Of a stretch of 64,000 nucleotides of DNA, positions 55,555 through 64,000 are shown in pieces. The DNA lies in contig CAWEZE010000022.1 of NCBI GenBank assembly GCA_963813485.1, forward strand, positions 1-64,000. The letters are read 5' to 3'. The notes below the pieces were generated by a model. The model ran no database searches. It worked only from the letters and a program-made list of their open reading frames with translations, and was not told where the DNA came from. This stretch comes from DASQUK01 sp963813485 (lineage in GTDB: Bacteria > Actinomycetota > Acidimicrobiia > Acidimicrobiales > VFJN01). The position numbers and the translations under genes were made by a program. Within the stretch, counting starts at the first letter, position 1; every line of letters begins with the position of its first letter.

Positions 55555-56724
55555 TCAGGCCGGCTGCTCCTCCGCTGGCCCGTCCACCGTCCACCGGTAG
55601 CGGGCCCGGTGGTGTCGCTGGTGGCCGGTGCGCAGCTCGGGCGGGGGCGTGAGGCGGCGCACCAGGGCGTGGGGACCGAGGAACGCCAGCTCCATCTGCT
55701 CCGGCGTCGCACCAGGGGCGAGCCCGACGGCGCCGAGTATCGCAGCCCGCACCCGCGCCAGCGGACCGTCGAGCAGCTCGGCGATCACCGCCGGCAGGGT
55801 CTCGGGGTCCTTGAGCAGCCACGAGTGGGTCCCGCCGTGGATGGTGACGAGCGTGCCCCCCGATCGGCGGGCGGCGTCGACCGCCGTGCGGTACGGGACG
55901 GCGATGTCACGGTCGCCGTGGATCACCACCACGGGGATGCGCTCGTCGGCCAGCTTCTCGAGCATCTCCCGGCTGTCCTGCGATCGCAGCATCGAGACCG
56001 CCGGGCCCAACAACCGCCAGGGTCGGCGGACGTGACCCAGCAATGTCGGCGCCACCAGGCGTCCGAGCTTGACCGCCTGGGTCGGGTTCCGGAGCAACGG
56101 CAAGGTCGAGAGCGTGTCCAAGGCGAGGGCGGCGGCGACGCCCAGCAGCACCGGCGGTGCGAACCGCGAGACGCGGATCAGCCGATCCCAGCAATCACCC
56201 ACCACGGCGTCGATGAGCACCACGCCGATCGCCCGGTCTGGCTGCTCCGCCACCAGTTGCGTGACCAGCCGCCCGCCCATCGAGTGGCCTGCGAACAGGG
56301 CCCGCCGTACGCCGAGCTCGTCCAACACCCGGGCCAGTAGCTCGGTGTACGACTCGAGCTTCTCGCCTCCGGTGGGTAGGCCCTGGGTGCCGCCGTGGCC
56401 GGCCACGTCGATGGCGATGACCTTGAAGCCCATGCGCACCAGGCGTGAAAGCGTTTGCGCGTACAGGATGCCCTCGGCGGTGAACCCGTGGACGAGCACG
56501 ACCGGCATCCCCTGGCCGCTCACGGCCACGCCGACCCGGTGGTCGTCGTCGAGCACGATCTCGTGGCGCGCGAGTCGGGGGACGGCGACGAGTTGGCCGG
56601 TCTCGGCGGCGGCACGTGTGGGGCCGAGGATCGGGTCCCGAACCCCCGACGGCTCCCCGCCACGGAGCGGGATGACCGCCGCCAGGTCGTCATCGCCCGA
56701 AGGCTCGTCGTCCTTGCCCCTCAT
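55555..56724 (-). CDS. Alpha/beta hydrolase
   Basis: The 389-residue protein has an N-terminal extension of about 60 residues, then an alpha/beta-hydrolase fold with oxyanion strand VVLVHGFTAEG, nucleophile Ser in GHSMGGRL, acid Asp in IHGDRDIAVPY and His in HGGTHSWLL. The cap domain is hydrophobic. The ATG at 56724 has GGGAG upstream; a GTG four codons earlier is possible. It lies between ribF and rpsO, usually adjacent, so it is an insertion in the core block. The substrate is unknown. Confidence 0.87.
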   Translation of the reverse strand: MRGKDDEPSGDDDLAAVIPLRGGEPSGVRDPILGPTRAAAETGQLVAVPRLARHEIVLDDDHRVGVAVSGQGMPVVLVHGFTAEGILYAQTLSRLVRMGFKVIAIDVAGHGGTQGLPTGGEKLESYTELLARVLDELGVRRALFAGHSMGGRLVTQLVAEQPDRAIGVVLIDAVVGDCWDRLIRVSRFAPPVLLGVAAALALDTLSTLPLLRNPTQAVKLGRLVAPTLLGHVRRPWRLLGPAVSMLRSQDSREMLEKLADERIPVVVIHGDRDIAVPYRTAVDAARRSGGTLVTIHGGTHSWLLKDPETLPAVIAELLDGPLARVRAAILGAVGLAPGATPEQMELAFLGPHALVRRLTPPPELRTGHQRHHRARYRWTVDGPAEEQPA

Positions 56725-56831
56725 CTGTACTCCCACTTACACCATAAGCCATGCGTCGGCACACGGCGTGGTCACCGACGGGGATGCGGGGAACGGAACA
56801 TGCCTCCCGCCCCTCGGGCCACGGCGGAGCC

Positions 56832-57782
56832 TCAGGCGCGCAGCAGCTCCCGGGCCTGGTCGACGTCACGCCCGATCTGCTCGACGAGGGCCTCGACCGA
56901 ATCGAAGCGCACCTGGTCGCGCAGGCGATCGACGAACCGTACCTTGACGTGCTCGTCGTAGAGGTCGCCGTCGAAGTCCAGCAGGTGGGCTTCCAGCAGG
57001 CTCACATGGGCCTCGACGTAGAACGTGGGCCGGCGTCCGAGGGAGATGGCGCTGGCATGCACGGATCCGTCAGGTCGCTCGAACCACCCGGCGTAGATCC
57101 CGTCCGCAGGCAGGAGGATGTCGCCCGGTACCGAGACGTTGGCGGTCGGGAACCCCAGCTCGCGGCCCCGCTTGTCGCCGAGGGCCACCACGCCCCGCAC
57201 CTCGTAGTCCCGCCCGAGGAGCCTGTTGGCCAGGCCCAGGTCGCCCTCCACCAGCGCGCGGCGGACCCGGGTCGACGACACCGGCGCATCGCCGCCTCCC
57301 GGGCCTTCGGCGCCGACCAGCTCGATACCGTCGACCTCGAAGCCCAGCTCCGCACCCAGCCGGCGCAGGAGGGGCACGTTGCCCGCCCGCCCGTGACCGA
57401 AGTGGAAGTCCTCCCCCACCACCACGTCTGCGGCGTTGAGGCAGTCGACCAGGACCTCCCGGACGAAGTCCTCGGCCGACTCCCGGCTCCGGGCCTCGTC
57501 GAAGGCGATTACCAGGCAGTAGTCGATCCCGGTGTCGGCCAGGAGCTCGAGCTTCTGCTCGAGATCCGTGAGCAGGCGTGGTGCCGACTCCGGACGCACG
57601 ACCGAGGCCGGATGCCGATCGAAGGTGACGACCGCGCTGCGCAGCCCGCGCTCGGCCGCCCGCTGGCGCACCAACCGGATCACCGACCTGTGGCCCAGGT
57701 GGACCCCGTCGTAGGCACCGATGGTGACGACCGTGCCCTCCGGGGGCGACGGGCATCGGGCCTGATCGCGCAGCACCTCCAT
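56832..57782 (-). CDS. ribF: Bifunctional riboflavin kinase / FMN adenylyltransferase
   Basis: RibF makes FMN and FAD from riboflavin. The 316-residue protein has an N-terminal nucleotidyltransferase (TIGAYDGVHLGHRSVI, VTFDRHPASVV, GEDFHFGHGRAGN, ISSTR-like VSSTRVR) and a C-terminal kinase domain (GDKRGRELGFPTAN, GIYAGW). Truncation is not seen. It is separated from truB by cbs and metB. Confidence 0.96.
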   Translation of the reverse strand: MEVLRDQARCPSPPEGTVVTIGAYDGVHLGHRSVIRLVRQRAAERGLRSAVVTFDRHPASVVRPESAPRLLTDLEQKLELLADTGIDYCLVIAFDEARSRESAEDFVREVLVDCLNAADVVVGEDFHFGHGRAGNVPLLRRLGAELGFEVDGIELVGAEGPGGGDAPVSSTRVRRALVEGDLGLANRLLGRDYEVRGVVALGDKRGRELGFPTANVSVPGDILLPADGIYAGWFERPDGSVHASAISLGRRPTFYVEAHVSLLEAHLLDFDGDLYDEHVKVRFVDRLRDQVRFDSVEALVEQIGRDVDQARELLRA

Positions 57783-57800
57783 CGGGGCGGCAGGTTACCG

Positions 57801-57820
57801 GTCGCCCCGAAGGGGACGAC
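57801..57820 (-). terminator. Hairpin downstream of metB
   Basis: GTCGCCCC-GAA-GGGG(A)CGAC forms an 8-bp stem with a single bulged base, 64 nt past the metB stop and 18 nt before the ribF start. It may separate the cbs-metB transcript from ribF. Confidence 0.4.
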
Positions 57821-57883
57821 CCCGTGCGCGTCTCGGGCTCGGCAACATGGCGGGGACCCCGCCCGGAGGCTGCGCCCGGCTCG

Positions 57884-59029
57884 TCAAAGGCTGTCGAGGG
57901 CCTGACGGAGGTCGCTGACCAGGTCGGCGGCGGTTTCGATCCCGACCGACAGGCGGACCATGCCCGGATCCACCGCCAGCGCGGATCCCGCCGCGGATGC
58001 GTGGGTCATCCGGTGCGGGTGCTCGATGAGCGACTCCACCGATCCCAGCGACTCCGCCAGGATGAACAGGCGCGTACGCCCGACCAGCCGCACCGCGGCG
58101 GCCTCGCCGCCGCGCACGACGAACGAGACCATGCCGCCGGCGTCTCGCATCTGCCGCTTGGCCACGTCGGCCCCGGGGTGGTCTGGCAGGCCCGGCCATA
58201 GCACCCGCTCGACGGCCGGATGCTCGAGCAGCAGCTCGACCACGGCGCGGGCATTGTCGCAGTGGCGGTCCATGCGGACCCCGAGCGTCCTGAGGCCCCG
58301 CAGCACCAGGTAGCAGTCGAACGGCGACGGCACGGCACCGGCGGCGTTCTGCACGAAAGCGATGCCCTCGGCGAGCTCGGAGTCGTCGGTGACGACGCAG
58401 CCGCCGACGACGTCGGAGTGCCCACCCAGGTACTTGGTGGCGCTGTGGATGACGACGTCCGCCCCCAGGGCCAGGGGCTGCTGCAGGTAGGGCGTGGCGA
58501 AGGTGTTGTCCACCACCAGGCGGGCCCCGTGATGATGCGCCAGCTCGGCGACCGCGGCGATGTCGACGATCGCCATGGCGGGGTTGGTAGGCGTCTCGGC
58601 CCACACCAGCGTGGTGCCTGGGGGCCAGTCGCGGTCGAGGGCGACCGGATCGGTCAGGTCGGCGGCAGTCCACGCATACCCGGCCGGCCCGTAGAGCTTG
58701 TCGATCAGCCGGTAGGTCCCGCCGTAGGCGTCGTTCCCGAGCACGATTCGCTCCCCCGGCCGGAGCTGGCGCAGGACTGCGTCCTCTGCCGCGAGCCCCG
58801 AGGCGAAGGCGAATGCCCGCCGGCCACCCTCGAGCGAGGCCAGGCAGGTCTCGAGCGAGTCGCGGGTCGGGTTGCCGCTACGCGAATACTCCCAGCCGCG
58901 GTGCTCTCCGACCGCGGACTGGGCGAAGGTGGTCGAGACGCTGATGGGAGGAACCACGGCCCCGCTGGCCGGATCGGGGTCCTGCCCGGCATGGATGGCT
59001 CGGGTCTCGAAGCCGTCGGTGTCGGACAT
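57884..59029 (-). CDS. metB: Cystathionine gamma-synthase/lyase (Cys/Met metabolism PLP enzyme)
   Basis: The 381-residue PLP enzyme has YSRSGNPTRDSLE, FASGLAAEDA, the VVDNTFATPYLQQPL segment and the Schiff-base Lys in SATKYLGGHSD, with SLGSVESLIEHP near the end. Synthase and lyase cannot be separated by sight. Coupling to cbs (TGATG) suggests a role in transsulfuration between homocysteine and cysteine. Many actinobacteria carry the same cbs-metB pair. Confidence 0.88.
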   Translation of the reverse strand: MSDTDGFETRAIHAGQDPDPASGAVVPPISVSTTFAQSAVGEHRGWEYSRSGNPTRDSLETCLASLEGGRRAFAFASGLAAEDAVLRQLRPGERIVLGNDAYGGTYRLIDKLYGPAGYAWTAADLTDPVALDRDWPPGTTLVWAETPTNPAMAIVDIAAVAELAHHHGARLVVDNTFATPYLQQPLALGADVVIHSATKYLGGHSDVVGGCVVTDDSELAEGIAFVQNAAGAVPSPFDCYLVLRGLRTLGVRMDRHCDNARAVVELLLEHPAVERVLWPGLPDHPGADVAKRQMRDAGGMVSFVVRGGEAAAVRLVGRTRLFILAESLGSVESLIEHPHRMTHASAAGSALAVDPGMVRLSVGIETAADLVSDLRQALDSL

Positions 59030-60420
59030 CAGTGCTCGGCCTGGGAGAGGTGGTTGAGCACGTCGCTGCGTCCCAGCACCACGTGCGGTCGCCCACCCGC
59101 CAGGACCACCAGGGCACCCGCCCGGTCGAGGAGCTCGACCGCCAAGGCGATCGGCTGCCCGATGCCGATGGTAGGGAGGCGGGGCCCCATCACCTTTTCG
59201 ACTGGCTCGTCCATCACGGCGGGCTCGTGGAAGGCCCGGTCCATGAGCGCCAGCTCGTCGACCGCGCCGAGGATCTCGGCCGCCGCCAGCGGCATCTCGC
59301 CCTTCGCCACGGGGAGCTGTGACACGCCGTAGCCGCGCATGACGTTGACGGCCCGTCGCACCGTCTCGTCGGGCTGGATGTACACGAGCGGGGGGATGTC
59401 CCCCCGGCGGGCCTCGATGATGTCCGCCACGGTGTGCTCGCCGGCGGCCCGGAGGAACCCGTAGCCGGCCATCCAGTCCTGGTCGAAGACCCGTGACAAG
59501 TAGCCGCGCCCCGAGTCGGGGATCAACACCACCACCAGGTGCTCGGTACCGAGGCCGCGGCCGACCTCGAGCGCCGCCGCCACGGCGGTCCCGCCCGAGC
59601 CACCGATGTGCAGGCCCTCCTCCCGGGTGACCCGCCGGGCCATGAGGAAGCTGGCCTCGTCGCTGACCGGCACCACCCGGTCGACGAGCGAGGGGTCGTA
59701 CGTCGTGGGCCAGAAGTCCTCGCCGATGCCCTCGACCAGGTACGGCCGCCCCGAGCCGCCGGAGTAGACCGATCCCTCGGGGTCGGCGCCGACGATCTGG
59801 ATGCCCGGATCCCGGGCCTTGAGGTAGCGACCCACGCCGGAGATCGTCCCGCCGGTACCCACGCCCGCGACGAAATGGGTGACGCGGCCGGCCGTCTGGC
59901 GCCAGATCTCGGGCCCGGTCGAGTGCTCGTGGGCCCAGGGGTTCCAGTCGTTGTCGTACTGGTTGGGGCGGAACGCGCCCGGGGTCTCGCGCACGAGCCG
60001 CTCGGCGACCGAATAGTAGGACTGGGGGTCGTCGGGCTCTACCGCGACCGGGCACACGATCACCTCGGCGCCGTAGGCCTCGAGCAGCCGGATCTTCTCG
60101 GGCGCCACCTTGTCGGTCACCACGAAGATGCAGCGGTAGCCGCGCTGCGCGGCCACGATGGCCAGCCCCACGCCGGTGTTGCCGGACGTCGGCTCGACGA
60201 TGGTGCCGCCGGGCTTCAGCGCACCGTCACGCTCGGCCTGCTCGATCATGGCCAGGGCCGGGCGGTCCTTGACGCTGCCGCCGGGGTTCAGCATCTCCAG
60301 CTTGGCGACGACGCTGCAGGTCAGCCCCTCGGTCACCCGGTTGAGCCGGACCAGCGGCGTGTTGCCGATCAGGTCGATCAGCGAGTCGGCGATCTGCGCC
60401 TCGGGTTCGGGCTGCTCCAT
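59029..60420 (-). CDS. cbs: Cystathionine beta-synthase
   Basis: CBS joins serine and homocysteine. The 463-residue protein has the PLP Lys in GGSVKDRPA, the PTSGNTG loop, GTGGTISG for phosphate binding, and then two C-terminal CBS motifs (PPLVYIQPDETVRRAVNVMRGYGVSQLPV, GAVDELALMD) as a regulatory module. There is no N-terminal heme domain, as expected in bacteria. ATG at 60420. Confidence 0.92.
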   Translation of the reverse strand: MEQPEPEAQIADSLIDLIGNTPLVRLNRVTEGLTCSVVAKLEMLNPGGSVKDRPALAMIEQAERDGALKPGGTIVEPTSGNTGVGLAIVAAQRGYRCIFVVTDKVAPEKIRLLEAYGAEVIVCPVAVEPDDPQSYYSVAERLVRETPGAFRPNQYDNDWNPWAHEHSTGPEIWRQTAGRVTHFVAGVGTGGTISGVGRYLKARDPGIQIVGADPEGSVYSGGSGRPYLVEGIGEDFWPTTYDPSLVDRVVPVSDEASFLMARRVTREEGLHIGGSGGTAVAAALEVGRGLGTEHLVVVLIPDSGRGYLSRVFDQDWMAGYGFLRAAGEHTVADIIEARRGDIPPLVYIQPDETVRRAVNVMRGYGVSQLPVAKGEMPLAAAEILGAVDELALMDRAFHEPAVMDEPVEKVMGPRLPTIGIGQPIALAVELLDRAGALVVLAGGRPHVVLGRSDVLNHLSQAEH

Positions 60421-60488
60421 TGCATGCCCCTTCGGTCGGTGAACGCCGTTGACCCTATCGGCGGGCGCGCGCCCGCGCGGAAGCCCCA

Positions 60489-60535
60489 GTCTTTGAAGGA
60501 AAAGGGGTGCACAGGCCCCGAAAATCTTCAAAGAC
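60489..60535 (-). terminator. truB terminator-like hairpin
   Basis: Ten-bp arms (GTCTTTGAAG and its complement) plus an inner GGGG/CCCC pair form a long hairpin that includes the truB stop codon at 60528-60530. It lies before the cbs start and probably ends the infB-truB transcript. Confidence 0.55.
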
Positions 60536-61436
60536 GTTGGGCTACGACCACGCCGGGCTTGACGGTGGCACCCCGGTGGCGCTCGTACACCGCCAGCAGC
60601 GTGCCCTCGCCGTCGGCGACGGCCCACGGCCCATCGCCGGTCACGCCCAACGCCTCGTCGTCGAACACCCGCCCGTGGCACACCAGCGTGGCCATGTCGT
60701 CGTCCACCACCACCCGCGGCCGGCCCCGGAGTGCCTCGACCGGTGGGAGCAGGCGTTCGGGCGTCAACGCCTCCAGCGGCACGGCCTCCTCGCCCTCGAA
60801 CGGTCCCACGGCGGTGCGCCGCAACTGGCGCAGGTGCGCGCCACCGCCGAGCGCAGCGCCGAGGTCGGCGGCCAGCGATCGCACGTAGGTCCCGGACGAA
60901 CAGGTGACCGTGACCGGGAACACCCCGGGGGCCACCGGCTCGGCCACCTCGAAGCGCTCCACGCGCACGGCCACAGGCTCGCGTTCGACCTCGACGCCGG
61001 CGCGCGCGAGCTCGTGCAGCCGGCGGCCGCCGACCTGCTTGGCCGACACCATCGGCGGCACCTGCAGGACGTCCCCGGTGAGGCCGGCGGCGGCCGCACG
61101 CACGTCGGCCACCTCGACGCCCGACATGTCCCAGGTGCCGGTCACCTGGCCCGACGCGTCGAGCGTCGACGTCGCCGTCCCGAGCACCACCTCGCCCACG
61201 TAGGACTTGTCGAGCCCGTTGATGTAGGCGAGGAGCCGGGTGGCGCGGCCCACCCCGAGGACGAGCACCCCGGTGGCGTCGGGGTCGAGGGTGCCGGCGT
61301 GACCGACCTTGCGGGTGCCGAGCAGACCCCGGGCCTTGGCCACGACGTCGTGCGACGTCCAGCCTGACGGCTTGTCCACCACCGCCACGCCCGACGGCGC
61401 CTGCCGGGTCCCGGCCGCCGGGCGCCGCGGCGCCAT
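60528..61436 (-). CDS. truB: tRNA pseudouridine(55) synthase
   Basis: TruB makes pseudouridine 55 in the T-loop of tRNAs. The 302-residue protein has VDKPSGWTSHDVV, the catalytic Asp in HAGTLDPDATGVL, YVGEVVLG and SSGTYVRSLAADLG. The ATG overlaps the rbfA stop by one base (TGATG). Confidence 0.96.
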   Translation of the reverse strand: MAPRRPAAGTRQAPSGVAVVDKPSGWTSHDVVAKARGLLGTRKVGHAGTLDPDATGVLVLGVGRATRLLAYINGLDKSYVGEVVLGTATSTLDASGQVTGTWDMSGVEVADVRAAAAGLTGDVLQVPPMVSAKQVGGRRLHELARAGVEVEREPVAVRVERFEVAEPVAPGVFPVTVTCSSGTYVRSLAADLGAALGGGAHLRQLRRTAVGPFEGEEAVPLEALTPERLLPPVEALRGRPRVVVDDDMATLVCHGRVFDDEALGVTGDGPWAVADGEGTLLAVYERHRGATVKPGVVVAQRL

Positions 61437-61831
61437 CAGCGGCGCTCGTCGGCGGCGATCTCGCGCATGATCTCCTCGATCCGCTGGGCCTGGCGGATCA
61501 CGGTGTCCCGTCGGAACACGAGTTCCGGCGTGCGCTTTAGGTGGGCCTGACGGCCGATCGCCGCCTGCAGGCGGGCGCGGTGCTGGGCCAGGGCCTCGCC
61601 GAGCTCGTCGCTCTCGTTGTCCGCCGTGGCGGCCGACAGGCTCGTGTAGAACACCGTGGCCCGCCGTAGGTCGGGCTCGACGTCGACCGCCACCACGGTG
61701 AACAGCCCGAGCCGATCGTCGTCGAGCCGCTCGATCTCGTCGGCGACGATCTCCTGCACGAGGTGGTTCAGCCGGGCCGTCCGCGGATAGTCGCGGGCAG
61801 TCCCGTGTAACCGGGGACGCTTGCCGCTCAT
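61436..61831 (-). CDS. rbfA: 30S ribosome-binding factor A
   Basis: RbfA helps late 30S maturation. The 131-residue KH-fold protein has RTARLNHLVQEIVADEIERL, a VVAVDVEPDLRRATVFYTS strand region and LKRTPELVFRRD. ATG at 61831 overlaps the DUF503 stop (ATGA), and its own stop overlaps truB. Confidence 0.94.
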   Translation of the reverse strand: MSGKRPRLHGTARDYPRTARLNHLVQEIVADEIERLDDDRLGLFTVVAVDVEPDLRRATVFYTSLSAATADNESDELGEALAQHRARLQAAIGRQAHLKRTPELVFRRDTVIRQAQRIEEIMREIAADERR

Positions 61832-62130
61832 GGCTTCTCCTCCTCTTCCTCCATCCACAGCCGATCGACCCGCAGGACCTCGACCTCGGGGAAGGACCAC
61901 ACGAACCGCTCCACCTCGTCCAGCACCTCGTAGAGGTGCGACAGCGTGGGTGCCACCGCCGCCACGCCGACGGTGCTGAGGTGCCAGGCGTTCTGATGGG
62001 CGATCTCCGACGCCGAGACCCGGTAGCGCCGCCAGAGTCCCTCGACGATGGGGCGGACCGCCGACCGCTTGGCCTTCAGCGAGCGGCACTCGCGCAAGTA
62101 GAGCTCGAACCGGACCGCCGCGGCATGCAC
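61828..62130 (-). CDS. DUF503 protein (YlxP-like)
   Basis: The 100-residue protein has the family core ELYLRECRSLKAKRSAVRPIVEGL and SEIAHQNAWHLSTVGVAAVA. It often sits between infB and rbfA and is thought to aid ribosome work, but its role is not known. An acidic tail (MEEEEEKP) ends it. It overlaps rbfA. Confidence 0.9.
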   Translation of the reverse strand: MHAAAVRFELYLRECRSLKAKRSAVRPIVEGLWRRYRVSASEIAHQNAWHLSTVGVAAVAPTLSHLYEVLDEVERFVWSFPEVEVLRVDRLWMEEEEEKP

Positions 62131-62193
62131 GGGGCCCAGCGTAGAGCCGGTGTCCGCAAGCGCCGGCTCGCGCCGGTCGCCGAGCTGCGGGAA

Positions 62194-64000
<1,807 letters not shown>

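Overview
The window is a GC-rich bacterial chromosome segment that reads as Actinomycetota, possibly Acidimicrobiia. That placement is inferred from gene order and family types; no rRNA is present. Supporting signs are the lexA / LysM-protein / nrdR arrangement also found in mycobacteria, the actinobacterial form of DapD, DUF1918 and DUF1876 domains, LexA boxes of the CGAAC-N4-GTTCG type, a RecA-NDp (PafBC-type) promoter at recA, and frequent GTG starts. About 57 protein genes are supported. I recognised no tRNA, rRNA, CRISPR array, transposase or phage gene.

Most genes lie on the minus strand and form one long conserved block. Read from 64000 down to 1, the order is: infB (cut by the window edge), DUF503, rbfA, truB, [cbs, metB], ribF, [alpha/beta hydrolase], rpsO, pnp, pepR, dapB ... 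dapA, rnj, mutM, ftsK, [ABC transporter], rimO, pgsA, cinA, thpR, recA, miaB, miaA, dapF, hflX, dapC, dapE, LysM protein, nrdR. Short plus-strand genes (lexA, dapD, the DUF1918/DUF1876 gene, an SDR, an ABC-F ATPase) are set into it. Many neighbours overlap by ATGA, GTGA or TGATG, which suggests translational coupling. Bracketed items are insertions relative to the usual actinobacterial order.

The stretch from about 28.5 to 48.4 kb is more accessory: cobalt-type nitrile hydratase with a winged-helix gene beside dapA, SURF1, a large LuxR-type (LAL) regulator, a DUF318/DUF1980 membrane pair, a frameshifted 5'-nucleotidase, a frameshifted methyltransferase, two acyl-CoA synthetases, a DedA-like membrane protein, a VOC protein, TypA, a nitroreductase, a DinB-like protein and a second DapA-family gene. 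From 35.0 to 39.0 kb three neighbouring genes carry about eleven single-base insertions, all of the same sign, which looks more like a local sequence-quality problem than decay.

Functionally the window holds the meso-diaminopimelate steps from dapA onward by the succinylase route (dapA, dapB, dapD, dapC, dapE, dapF), the core SOS genes (lexA, recA), RNA modification and decay genes (miaA, miaB, rimO, truB, rnj, pnp, thpR), cell-division DNA translocation (ftsK), and transsulfuration (cbs, metB).

Three observations stand out. recA is interrupted by a 362-residue intein with an intact-looking LAGLIDADG endonuclease at the site used by the M. leprae intein, and the extein beside it carries foreign-looking codons. 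A 45-bp element with inverted ends has been inserted in frame twice into mutM and once into rimO, and removing it from mutM restores the textbook protein. The promoter region between lexA and the LysM gene carries four LexA-type boxes.
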